Of a stretch of DNA of 48,875 nucleotides, positions 1-7,495 are shown piece by piece. The translations under genes and the position numbers were made by a program. The DNA comes from Methanobrevibacter sp. (lineage in GTDB: Archaea; Methanobacteriota; Methanobacteria; Methanobacteriales; Methanobacteriaceae): NCBI GenBank assembly GCA_017459665.1, contig JAFUCN010000016.1, positions 1 to 48,875 on the forward strand, given 5' to 3'. Position 1 is the first letter of the stretch; every line of letters begins with the position of its first letter. The notes under the pieces were generated by a model. That model searched no databases. It saw only the letters and a list, made by a program, of their open reading frames with translations, and was not told the origin of the DNA.

Positions 1-1
1 A

Positions 2-214
2 ATGTTAGGACCGGAAATAAGCAATTCTCGATTACGGGATGTAATCGACTTTGAAGTGGACTACACAATTAAAGGATATTAAAAACAAATTCAGGAAAGA
101 GATGAGGAAATTGTTGAAATAAACAAGGAACTTGTTGACAAAGATGAGGAAATTGTTGAAAAAGACAAGGAAATCATTCTTTTAAAGGCAAAACTTGAAG
201 AAAACGGCATTTAA
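2..214 (+). pseudogene. Decayed C-terminal end of a coiled-coil protein (partial at window edge)
   Basis: One reading frame runs from the window edge to a TAA at 212-214 but is broken by an in-frame TAA at 80-82. Before the break it reads LRDVIDFEVDYTIKGY. After it comes a strongly charged, heptad-like tail with repeated DEEIVE/KDKEI units, ending LKAKLEENGI. Because the tail continues in the same frame with no start codon of its own, a single gene with a nonsense mutation is the simplest reading. Charged coiled-coil tails of this sort end some methanogen PD-(D/E)XK transposase-like proteins, but the catalytic part is outside the window, so I do not assign a family. Alternatively the TAA at 80-82 is the true end of the upstream gene. 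Confidence 0.4.
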
Positions 215-423
215 TATTAAATAATTTATGTTGTATCGTTTAAATATTGAATGAGATTAACTATTATTTCATTTAATTTTATTCTTATTTTAAATATCTT
301 TTCCATCTAAACAAATTAGCCTACAATACATTTTTTAATGTCTTTGACTAAATATTAATAAGTAATTTGGATTTTTTGTAGTTTCAATTACTATTCTCAA
401 AATTTAACAAATAGGTTTTTACT
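215..423. other. AT-rich intergenic spacer, no gene seen
   Basis: This is a very AT-rich spacer between the decayed gene end and the DUF366 gene. The sequence just before the DUF366 start contains an AGGT that could serve as a weak ribosome binding site. I see no tRNA, strong hairpin or ORF. Confidence 0.5.
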
Positions 424-1014
424 ATGATTACTCATAAACATGTTGATGAAATTTTTGAATATGATGGAAGCCAAATCAACCCTTCATGGGCTTTTCAGGA
501 ATTTAGCATTTACGGATCATCAATCATAACTTGGATTGGTCCGGTTAACATCACTCCAGATAATTTGAAGGATTTTGCAGATGTTGGTCTTGAAATCAAG
601 TCAAACAATATGGTCAATTTCATTTGTGAATTCTTTGACCAGCAGCCGACAAACATGAGAATCGCTTATCTTCGCCAAAGATTGTTGGTCATGATTTTTA
701 GAGAAATATTAACAGAAAAAGGCATAAAAACAACCCGTGAAGGTGATGATATTTTTGTTGACGAAAGAAAACTGTCTATTTCAATAGCCAGTGTCTCTTT
801 AAGCTCTGCAAAAATACATTTTGCGCTTAACCTTGAGGATAAGGGAACTCCTGGTGATGTTGACACTATTGGATTATATGATATTAAAGTCAATGGCAAA
901 CAAGTTTTCACTGAAGATAATCTATTGGATTTAATTAATGATACTGTAAATAGATTTATAAATGAATTGGAAACAATTGAAAATGATATATGCAAAACAA
1001 AGGTGTTAGGATGA
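424..1014 (+). CDS. DUF366 family protein
   Basis: This 196-residue soluble protein has the N-terminal pattern of the DUF366 family, with [12 protein letters not shown] near residue 14 and a following IGPVNI segment. Its function is unknown. It is the first gene of a tightly packed set: its TGA stop at 1012-1014 overlaps the ATG of queD (ATGA), which implies translational coupling. Position and coupling suggest a role linked to 7-deazaguanine (preQ0/archaeosine) synthesis, but that is inference from context. The start at 424 is preceded by a weak AGGT ribosome binding site. The family call comes from recalled motif similarity and not from a search. Confidence 0.72.
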   Translation: MITHKHVDEIFEYDGSQINPSWAFQEFSIYGSSIITWIGPVNITPDNLKDFADVGLEIKSNNMVNFICEFFDQQPTNMRIAYLRQRLLVMIFREILTEKGIKTTREGDDIFVDERKLSISIASVSLSSAKIHFALNLEDKGTPGDVDTIGLYDIKVNGKQVFTEDNLLDLINDTVNRFINELETIENDICKTKVLG

Positions 1015-1526
1015 AAATTTTAGTTAATGGTATTCAGTCAAATTTAAGGTTTTCCTCAGCTCACGTCATTCCTGGCCATGAATCATGCGGATTCATACAT
1101 GGTCACTCCTACTTTGTGGATGTTGAAATTGAAGGTGAAAGGGCAGGGGATTTTGAATTTGTAGTTGATTTTAAAGATGTTAAAGGTTATACCAAGGCGA
1201 TTTGTGATGAACTGGATCACAGATTATTAATTCCTGTTTATAATAAATTAATTGACATTAAAGATTTCGATAAGGATAAAGATTCAATTTTTGATTTAAA
1301 AAAGAGACTCACAGTTCACTTTAAAATTGACGGAAAAGGATATTCAATTCCATCTTCAGACTGCGTATTTTTGCCTTTGCCATACACTTCAGCAGAAGAA
1401 CTGTCCAAGTTTTTTGCAGAAACCTTGGCCAAAAAGCTGTCAGAAAATTATGATAATCTGAAATATGTTGCCGTTTGTGTAAATGAGGGTATCGGACAAG
1501 GTGCCGAATACAGGAAAGTATTATAA
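1011..1526 (+). CDS. queD: 6-carboxy-5,6,7,8-tetrahydropterin synthase QueD
   Basis: QueD converts 7,8-dihydroneopterin triphosphate to 6-carboxytetrahydropterin, an early step toward preQ0 and archaeosine. The family zinc ligands are visible as H18 in [10 protein letters not shown] and H30/H32 in IHGHSY. The candidate nucleophile is C26 in ESCGF and the catalytic pair is D69-H70 in DELDHRL. A C-terminal EGIGQGAEY carries the substrate-binding Glu. The length of 171 residues suits the family, with an insert around residues 85-105. I chose ATG 1011 over an upstream in-frame ATG at 990 because AGGTG at 1001-1005 is well placed and the start overlaps the DUF366 stop. The TAA overlaps the queE ATG by one base. 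Confidence 0.9.
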   Translation: MKILVNGIQSNLRFSSAHVIPGHESCGFIHGHSYFVDVEIEGERAGDFEFVVDFKDVKGYTKAICDELDHRLLIPVYNKLIDIKDFDKDKDSIFDLKKRLTVHFKIDGKGYSIPSSDCVFLPLPYTSAEELSKFFAETLAKKLSENYDNLKYVAVCVNEGIGQGAEYRKVL

Positions 1527-2224
1527 TGAAAGCTCCGATTATTGAAATATTCTCATCCTTTCAGGGTGAGGGGTTACTGATAGGTGAAAGGCAGATTTTT
1601 GTCCGTTTTGCAGGCTGTAACTTAAACTGCAATTATTGCGATACCGATGATAGTAAATCAGAAAAGTCAGGCAAGTTAATGACTCCCGATGAAGTTAGCC
1701 GTGAAATTGAAAAACTTTTAACTCCTGATTGCAAAACAATTTCATTTACTGGAGGTGAACCTAGCTTATATCCTGAATTCATATCTGAAGTTAGCCAAAA
1801 TTTTGATTTGGATATAATGCTTGAGACAAATGGAACTTTGCCGGATAAAATTGATTCAATAAAAAAACTGGATATGGTTTCTTTAGATATCAAGTTACCG
1901 GAGCATTTCGATGGAGATTTTGACGATTCAATTTTTCTAAATGAAATCAAATCACTAAATTTATTAATGGCGAAGTCCATAAATGTATATTGTAAAGTAG
2001 TTATATTGCCGTCAACAAAAATAGAGTCATTTGAAGAGGTAGTTGAAAAATTATCACAAAATATTTCAAACAAAAGCAACCTTAAAATAATTATCCAACC
2101 TTCTAGTCCGTTAGGAGAATGGAAAGACATTAATTTTAAATTATTTGAATTTTCCGAAGTTGTTGGGCAATATTTTGATGTTTCCACCATTCCTCAAATC
2201 CATAAGATTTTGGATATTGAGTGA
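1526..2224 (+). CDS. queE: 7-carboxy-7-deazaguanine synthase QueE (radical SAM)
   Basis: QueE is a radical SAM enzyme that rearranges 6-carboxytetrahydropterin to 7-carboxy-7-deazaguanine, the substrate of QueC. The N-terminal FSSFQGEG motif precedes the cluster-binding CxxxCxxC at C31/C35/C38 (GCNLNCNYCDTD). A glycine-rich ISFTGGEPSLYP motif near residue 74 and an LETNG motif follow, as usual in this family. Its length of 232 residues is normal. The start codon overlaps the last base of queD, so DUF366, queD and queE form one operon. The queC and arcS/tgt genes needed to complete archaeosine are not in this window. Confidence 0.92.
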   Translation: MKAPIIEIFSSFQGEGLLIGERQIFVRFAGCNLNCNYCDTDDSKSEKSGKLMTPDEVSREIEKLLTPDCKTISFTGGEPSLYPEFISEVSQNFDLDIMLETNGTLPDKIDSIKKLDMVSLDIKLPEHFDGDFDDSIFLNEIKSLNLLMAKSINVYCKVVILPSTKIESFEEVVEKLSQNISNKSNLKIIIQPSSPLGEWKDINFKLFEFSEVVGQYFDVSTIPQIHKILDIE

Positions 2225-2284
2225 ATTTTGTTTTTAATATTGATTTTATTTTTTTAGGCGCAATTGTAAATTTGAGGTGTGAAA

Positions 2285-3220
2285 ATGAAAGATAAAACAT
2301 CCATTAACAGAAAATCAAACACAGGTGCAGTTGAACGTGAAACAAAAGTTCATGATAAAGAAGGAGACATCATGGCTATTGCAACTAGAGATGTAGTTTC
2401 AATTCCTCCTTCCAAAAGTATCAAAGACACTGCTAAAGTAATGATGGAACACGAATTCAGAAGATTACCAATCACTGATCCTGGTTCCGGTAAATTGTTA
2501 GGTATTGTAACAGTAATGGATATATTAGATTTCTTTGGTGGAGGAAAAAAATTCAACATTATTGAGAAAAAATACGAAGACAATTTCTTAGCAGCAATCA
2601 ATGAACCGGTCAAAGAAATCATGACACGTGATTTAATTACCTTGTCTTCCAAAGCTTCAATTGGCGAAACCATTGAAACCATGTTGAATAATCAATTAGG
2701 TGCTATCCCTCTTGTCGATGCAGATGGAAAAATCGCAGGTATCGTCACTGAAAGAGATATTGCATTGTCTCTAGCAGGCATGGCTGGTAAAGAAACTGTA
2801 CAAGATTATATGAGTACTAAAGTATTCAATACCACTCCTGGAACCCCACTTGAAGGAGCATGTAAAATAATGGTTAGGAATGGTTTGAGAAGAATTCCTA
2901 TCGTCGGTGGGGAAGCTGACATTTCCAAAGCAGCTAAAAAATTATTGGGAATTATCACATCAACTGATATTGTAAGATTCTTAAATGCTAAAGAATTATT
3001 CGATAATTTAAATTCCAATTTGGCTACTGACGTATTAAAAACAACTGTTTCATATATAATGGTTAAAGATGCTATTACAGTCCCACCTACTGAAACTATT
3101 GGTGATTTATGCCAATTATTTGCAGATAAAAACATTGGTGGAGTGCCAGTTGTAAAAGATGATGATGTAATTGGAATAATTACTGAAAGAGACATTTTAA
3201 ACGCAGTTAAAAGAGTTTAA
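2285..3220 (+). CDS. Protein with four CBS domains
   Basis: The 311-residue protein has a charged N-terminus of about 30 residues and then four CBS modules, each with the typical MxxDxxTxxP start and IGIITERDI-like end. They lie near residues 30-85, 100-160, 170-240 and 250-308. CBS pairs bind adenosine nucleotides or S-adenosylmethionine and sense energy state; no catalytic domain is attached, so a regulatory role is inferred. ATG 2285 is preferred over an in-frame GTG at 2279 because GAGGTG at 2274-2279 is the ribosome binding site for it. The next gene, 25 bp downstream, encodes a second four-CBS protein. Confidence 0.88.
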   Translation: MKDKTSINRKSNTGAVERETKVHDKEGDIMAIATRDVVSIPPSKSIKDTAKVMMEHEFRRLPITDPGSGKLLGIVTVMDILDFFGGGKKFNIIEKKYEDNFLAAINEPVKEIMTRDLITLSSKASIGETIETMLNNQLGAIPLVDADGKIAGIVTERDIALSLAGMAGKETVQDYMSTKVFNTTPGTPLEGACKIMVRNGLRRIPIVGGEADISKAAKKLLGIITSTDIVRFLNAKELFDNLNSNLATDVLKTTVSYIMVKDAITVPPTETIGDLCQLFADKNIGGVPVVKDDDVIGIITERDILNAVKRV

Positions 3221-3245
3221 ATAATACTAATAAGGAGATGATAAT

Positions 3246-4046
3246 ATGCAAATTAAGAATTTGATGTCTGAAGATTTAATTACTATAGACAAAGATCAAA
3301 ATCTTTCTGATGCTTTAAAATTGTTACGCAAACACAACGTATCCCGTTTGCCAGTAACAAACAACAAAGAACTGGTTGGAATTATTTCTGAAAGGGATAT
3401 AGCCAATAAACTCGGTTCTTCAAAGTATGAAAGTATGCCTGCATCAAGACTTCATATTTCATCCGTAATGGTTAAAGATGTGTTTACAGTTCCGCAAACA
3501 ATGCAACTGGCCGATGTGGCAAAATTAATGTTGGATGAAGGAATTGGTTCAGTGCCGGTCATGTGTGAAGATAAGATGGTTGGTATTGTTTCAAAAGCAG
3601 ATTTTGTTACTCTTGCAGTAGGTATTGCTTTCGATAAGATAACTGTAAAAGAAATAATGTCAAAAGATTTGACAGTTGTATCTCCATCTGAAAGGCTTGT
3701 TCATGCAAGAAGATTGATGATTGAGTCTCATGTTGGAAGATTGCCTGTTGTTGAAGACGATGAACTTGTAGGTATGATTACTTCAAAAGACTTGATGAGA
3801 GCTTTCATTGATTTCAGGAAAAACGTGCCTGAAAAACATCAGAAATCTCAAATCAAAGAAGTCTTCGTTGAAGATATCATGTCCTCCAATCCACAATACG
3901 TTTCAAAGGACATGTCCATAACTGAAGTTTCAAACATCATGATTGAAACAGGTTACAATGGGCTTCCTGTTGTGGAAGATGGGGAAGTCGTTGGAATAAT
4001 AACACAAACCGATATTTTAAGACTAATTGAAAAATTAGAATCTTAA
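3246..4046 (+). CDS. Second protein with four CBS domains
   Basis: This 266-residue protein is almost entirely four CBS modules, beginning at MQIKNLMSEDLITIDKDQ, SSVMVKDVFTVPQ, VKEIMSKDLTVVSPS and VEDIMSSNPQYVSKD. Each ends in a VGIIS/IITxxDI strand. It follows the first four-CBS gene closely and has a clear AAGGAG ribosome binding site, so the two are probably co-transcribed. Two stacked Bateman modules would form a disc-like nucleotide sensor. No ligand can be predicted from the sequence. The two proteins differ in linker lengths, so this is an old duplication and not a recent copy. Confidence 0.88.
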   Translation: MQIKNLMSEDLITIDKDQNLSDALKLLRKHNVSRLPVTNNKELVGIISERDIANKLGSSKYESMPASRLHISSVMVKDVFTVPQTMQLADVAKLMLDEGIGSVPVMCEDKMVGIVSKADFVTLAVGIAFDKITVKEIMSKDLTVVSPSERLVHARRLMIESHVGRLPVVEDDELVGMITSKDLMRAFIDFRKNVPEKHQKSQIKEVFVEDIMSSNPQYVSKDMSITEVSNIMIETGYNGLPVVEDGEVVGIITQTDILRLIEKLES

Positions 4047-4068
4047 ATATCTCTTTTTTTCTTTTTTT

Positions 4069-4083
4069 GGAGGAATTACTATT
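4069..4083 (+). promoter_or_regulatory. Ribosome binding site and apparent ATT start of pheA
   Basis: GGAGG at 4069-4073 stands seven bases before ATT at 4081-4083. In the pheA frame there is no ATG, GTG or TTG between the in-frame TAG at 4036 and ATG 4138, yet the essential LGPKGTFTHEAA motif is encoded at 4099-4134. Initiation must therefore occur upstream of that motif at a non-canonical codon, with ATT 4081 the best placed. Confidence 0.7.
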
Positions 4084-4887
4084 ACATTAATCTCATTTTT
4101 AGGTCCTAAGGGAACATTTACTCATGAAGCAGCCAACATGATTGGTGATGATTTGGTTCCATATTGCAATATTCCTGCTGTTATGGGAAGCGTTGAAAAC
4201 GATGAGACAGAATATGGGATAGTTCCTATTGAAAATTCAATTGAAGGGCCTGTCGGAATCACACTTGATTCCTTGGCACATAAATTCAATCTGAATATAT
4301 TTAAAGAGATTATCATTCCTATCAATCAGAATTTAATTGTCAATCCGGGAACTTCAATGGATGATATTGAAGATGTCTACTCTCACTCACAGGCCATTGC
4401 CCAATGTCAGGAATTCATCAGCAAAAATAACATCCAACCCCATTATGCAGTAAGCACTGCAAGCGCTGCAAAAAGTATAGTCGGCGATAAATCAAAAGCA
4501 GCCATTGGAAATGCAAAAACCGTTGAACTATATGATTTGGAGATATTAAAGGCAAATATCCAGGATACTGACAATAATGAAACAAGATTTGTTGTTCTTT
4601 CAAAGGAAAGTCATGAAATCACCGGTGAAGATAAGACTTCAATAATATTTTCAATTTCTGAAGACCGTCCGGGTGGATTGTATAATATTTTAGGAATTTT
4701 TCAAAAAAACAATATCAATTTGACAAAAATTGAATCAAGGCCTTCTAAGAAGGGTTTGGGCAAATACCTGTTTTTTGTTGACTTTGAAGGTCACAAAGAT
4801 GAGAAAATAGTTCAGGATATTCTAAGTGAAATATCACAAAATACCTATTTTTTAAAAGTTTTGGGTTCATATCCTATTTTTAAGTAA
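4081..4887 (+). CDS. pheA: Prephenate dehydratase
   Basis: Prephenate dehydratase makes phenylpyruvate from prephenate for phenylalanine synthesis. From ATT 4081 the protein is 268 residues, the usual size of a stand-alone enzyme. It opens with FLGPKGTFTHEAA, contains IPIENSIEGPV, and has the catalytic ETRFVVL motif. A C-terminal ACT domain carries RPGGLYNILGIF and KIESRPSKK, the phenylalanine-binding feedback motifs. Starting at the first ATG (4138) would remove the N-terminal active-site motif, so I used the non-canonical ATT with a GGAGG ribosome binding site. A base error at the start codon cannot be excluded. Confidence 0.9.
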   Translation: MTLISFLGPKGTFTHEAANMIGDDLVPYCNIPAVMGSVENDETEYGIVPIENSIEGPVGITLDSLAHKFNLNIFKEIIIPINQNLIVNPGTSMDDIEDVYSHSQAIAQCQEFISKNNIQPHYAVSTASAAKSIVGDKSKAAIGNAKTVELYDLEILKANIQDTDNNETRFVVLSKESHEITGEDKTSIIFSISEDRPGGLYNILGIFQKNNINLTKIESRPSKKGLGKYLFFVDFEGHKDEKIVQDILSEISQNTYFLKVLGSYPIFK

Positions 4888-5012
4888 ACTTTAAATCATT
4901 GTTTTAATATAACTTATCTTAATAGTGCAACTAAACTATAATGTCAAGCACTTTTTTAGCAGATTTTAATCTGTAAAGTCATGTTAATATTGAATATTCA
5001 GGGAGGGTAGGA

Positions 5013-5732
5013 ATGCCAAACGATAGAGAGAAACTTCTAAACATTATGGCGAGTTTAGAATCTGATTATAAGTCTGGAAAAATTTCCCGTGAGAAATATA
5101 ATTATTTCCAATCCAAATATCAGGATAAGCTCAATTCTATTGATGCTCAAGCAGCTACTAGAAGAATAAGGTCTATGCAAGGTAAACCTTCTTCAGATAC
5201 AAGCATGAAGAAGAAAACCAGAAAACCTGCCAGAAGTAAAAAGGAACAGGAAGATTTAGTTCAAAAATATATTATTAATCCCAAGAAGGGCGATGCAAAA
5301 TATGATAAAAAACCAAAATCATCTATGGATAGCGGAACTTTCAAATTAGTTTTGATGTTAGTTCTTGTCATTGGTTTTACTGTAGGCGTTGCATATGGGG
5401 TCTTTAATTTTGATTTTGATTCAGTTTCCGGTAATGAAGTTGTAGCTACTGTTGAAGATACAGCGTTCCCTGAATTTAATGAAGATATTATTGAAAACGT
5501 TACCGATACTTCAAATGATACTGATATTGAAGAAACAACAGAAACCATTGATGAGATTGAAACCACAACGGACACATCTACGGATACTTCCCAAGGTGGA
5601 GGATATAATAATCCAGGTTCATCTGATTCCGGTGGCGGACAATCATCTGATTCTGGTAGTGGTCAGTCTTCTGATTCTGGTGGAAGCAGTCAACCTGCTC
5701 CTTCCGAGTCTGGAGGTTCTAGTGAGGAATAA
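5013..5732 (+). CDS. Membrane-anchored protein with Ser/Gly-rich C-terminal tail
   Basis: I do not recognise a family. The first 55 residues are charged and probably helical (DREKLLNIMASLESDYKSGK, then SREKYNYFQSKY). A basic Lys/Arg-rich stretch and one transmembrane helix at about residues 110-130 (KLVLMLVLVIGFTVGVAYGVF) follow. Beyond the helix the chain is acidic and Thr-rich, then ends in repeated SSDSGGGQ-like Ser/Gly units. The layout suggests a cytoplasmic N-terminus and an extended exterior or wall-spanning tail. A good GGGAGG ribosome binding site precedes ATG 5013. It sits 32 bp upstream of another exported protein, so both may be envelope genes of one transcript. Confidence 0.75.
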   Translation: MPNDREKLLNIMASLESDYKSGKISREKYNYFQSKYQDKLNSIDAQAATRRIRSMQGKPSSDTSMKKKTRKPARSKKEQEDLVQKYIINPKKGDAKYDKKPKSSMDSGTFKLVLMLVLVIGFTVGVAYGVFNFDFDSVSGNEVVATVEDTAFPEFNEDIIENVTDTSNDTDIEETTETIDEIETTTDTSTDTSQGGGYNNPGSSDSGGGQSSDSGSGQSSDSGGSSQPAPSESGGSSEE

Positions 5733-5764
5733 TCTTTTTTTATTCCATTTTTAGAGGTGAAATC

Positions 5765-6313
5765 ATGAAAAACAATGTTTTAAGATATGGAATTTCAATT
5801 GTTTTATGCTTATTATTCATTGGTTGTATTGTTACAAGCGTTAGTGCAGATGATTCATCTGAGTTAACCATGCTGTCCTTGTCAAAAGGAGGAATAGTAA
5901 TAAATTATCCGTCAGATTGGGGTTATTCTCAAGCAACTTCACAATATTCAATAATGTCTATTTCCAAACTTGATTCAATTGATTCTGCAGGTATAGGTCA
6001 GGTTAACATCAATGTTGAAAAGAAACCTCTTGAAGGGGATTTCTACACTTTTGTTAATGATACTTACAAATCAATGTCAAAAGATTCATCCTTTGAGTTG
6101 GTTTCATCTGGAGAGCTTACCTTGGATGATATGACTGCTTTGGAATACATTTATACTTCCAGCCAAAATGATACATCCATCAAGGAACATAAGGCCGTCT
6201 GGTTTGAAAAAGGCGGACAAGCTTATGTTTTATTGTATAGTGCTCCAGTAGATCAGTTTGAAAGTAATTTGTATGTCTTTGATTATATTTTAACAGATAT
6301 TCAAATTAACTAA
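5765..6313 (+). CDS. Secreted PsbP-like protein
   Basis: The 182-residue protein has a signal peptide: a basic start, a hydrophobic core at residues 8-25 and a plausible VSA cleavage site before D29. The FIGC at residues 18-21 is a weak alternative lipobox. The mature part (GGIVINYPSDWGYSQA, then ALEYIYTSS and VWFEKGGQAYVLLYSAP) has the pattern of PsbP/DUF1795-type proteins, small alpha/beta domains found exported in many prokaryotes and not tied to photosynthesis. No enzymatic residues are evident. AGAGGTGA just before the ATG is a strong ribosome binding site. Its role in the envelope is unknown. Confidence 0.72.
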   Translation: MKNNVLRYGISIVLCLLFIGCIVTSVSADDSSELTMLSLSKGGIVINYPSDWGYSQATSQYSIMSISKLDSIDSAGIGQVNINVEKKPLEGDFYTFVNDTYKSMSKDSSFELVSSGELTLDDMTALEYIYTSSQNDTSIKEHKAVWFEKGGQAYVLLYSAPVDQFESNLYVFDYILTDIQIN

Positions 6314-6339
6314 TTCTTTTTTTTAATTTAGGTGATTTT

Positions 6340-6849
6340 ATGATAATATTATGTGTAACGGGAAGTATTGCAGCTACCGAATCTATTAAATTGGCTCGTG
6401 AACTTAGAAGAAATGATGTTGAAGTAAAATGTTTCATGAGTGAAGCTGCATGTGAAATTATTCATCCAAATGCAATGGAATTTGCAACAGGCCAAGAAGT
6501 TGTAACCAAATTAACTGGTAAAATCGAACATGTCAAATACTCTCAGGCAGATTTGATACTGGTTGCACCAGCTACTGCCAATACTATTTCCAAATTCGCA
6601 CACAAAATTGCCGATGATGCTATTTCCACACTTCTGATTACTGCATATGGTCATGACACTCCAATCATTTTCGTTCCATCAATGCATGACTCAATGTATA
6701 AGGCAATCAAAGAAAACATTGACAAAATCAAGGATGAAAAATCAGCAATATTTATCAAACCTCGCATGGATGAAGGAAAAGCCAAATTCCCGTCAAAAGA
6801 GGATATAGTTCTTGAATCTTTAAGAGCAATCAATTTAAACAAGGATTAA
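6340..6849 (+). CDS. coaC: Phosphopantothenoylcysteine decarboxylase (stand-alone CoaC)
   Basis: This 169-residue flavoprotein corresponds to the N-terminal half of the usual fused CoaBC (Dfp). It decarboxylates 4'-phosphopantothenoylcysteine in coenzyme A synthesis. Recognisable parts are the FMN-binding CVTGSIAA start, the catalytic-type His in KIEHVKYS, the LVAPATANTISK motif, MHDSMY, and a substrate-clamp segment PRMDEGKAKFPS that has no cysteine. The gene ends with TAA one base before the ATG of the ligase half, in a different frame. Residue count and motifs are complete, so this looks like a functional split and not a damaged fusion. Confidence 0.85.
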   Translation: MIILCVTGSIAATESIKLARELRRNDVEVKCFMSEAACEIIHPNAMEFATGQEVVTKLTGKIEHVKYSQADLILVAPATANTISKFAHKIADDAISTLLITAYGHDTPIIFVPSMHDSMYKAIKENIDKIKDEKSAIFIKPRMDEGKAKFPSKEDIVLESLRAINLNKD

Positions 6850-6850
6850 A

Positions 6851-7495
6851 ATGCTTAAAGGTAAAAAGATTTTAATTAGTTTGGGAGGAACCTACGAGCC
6901 TATTGATTCCGTAAGGGGAATCACCAATAAATCATCAGGTAAAATGGGTTTGGAGCTTGCAAAGGAAGCTTATATCAGAGGTGCAGATTTAACATTGGTT
7001 GTTGCTAAGGTTAGCGTTGAGATTCCATCTGTTTTTGATGTCATTCATGTTGAAACTGGCAGTGAAATGAATGATGTGATTTTGGATTTGATTTCAGATT
7101 TTGACATTTTTATTTCAACTGCAGCTGTTTCCGATTTTGAATTCAAACAGATAGATGATAAAAAAATAGATTCAAACAGTTCTCTATTTTTAAATTTAAA
7201 ACCTACAACAAAAATCATCAGACAGGTTAAAAAGATTAATCCGGATATATTTCTGGTTGGTTTTAAAGCTGAATTTAATATTTCAAAAGAGGATATTATT
7301 TCCTGTGCCAGAAAACAGATTGAAGTGGCAGGCACTGATTTGGTGATTGCAAATGACATTTCCAAAAATGAGTGTCATTTTGGATCTGATAATAATGAGG
7401 TTCTGATTGTTGATGATGAGGTTATTAGTGTTCCTTTAGCTTCTAAAAAAGAGATTGCCAAAAAGATTTTTGATGTAATTTCTCAAAAGTTATAG
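6851..7495 (+). CDS. coaB: Phosphopantothenate-cysteine ligase (stand-alone CoaB)
   Basis: The 214-residue protein matches the C-terminal CoaB half of bifunctional CoaBC, which joins 4'-phosphopantothenate and cysteine. It begins LKGKKILISLGGTYEPIDSVRGITNKSSGKMG, the region that binds nucleotide and substrate in this family. Further in it has the STAAVSDF motif and LNLKPTTKI with the conserved Lys of the flexible flap, then ANDISKNECHFGSDNNEV near the end. The ATG lies one base after the coaC stop, with AAGGA at the end of coaC as ribosome binding site, so the two halves are translationally coupled. Together they total 383 residues, close to a normal fused enzyme. Confidence 0.87.
   Translation: MLKGKKILISLGGTYEPIDSVRGITNKSSGKMGLELAKEAYIRGADLTLVVAKVSVEIPSVFDVIHVETGSEMNDVILDLISDFDIFISTAAVSDFEFKQIDDKKIDSNSSLFLNLKPTTKIIRQVKKINPDIFLVGFKAEFNISKEDIISCARKQIEVAGTDLVIANDISKNECHFGSDNNEVLIVDDEVISVPLASKKEIAKKIFDVISQKL

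Noticed and set aside
990..1010. Upstream ATG for queD adding seven residues
   Set aside because: No ribosome binding site precedes it, whereas AGGTG lies correctly for ATG 1011 and the family N-terminus fits the shorter form.
5452..5754. Overlapping plus-strand open frame within the Ser/Gly-rich protein gene
   Set aside because: It is a shadow of the repetitive Ser/Gly codons in the real frame, with no start signal.
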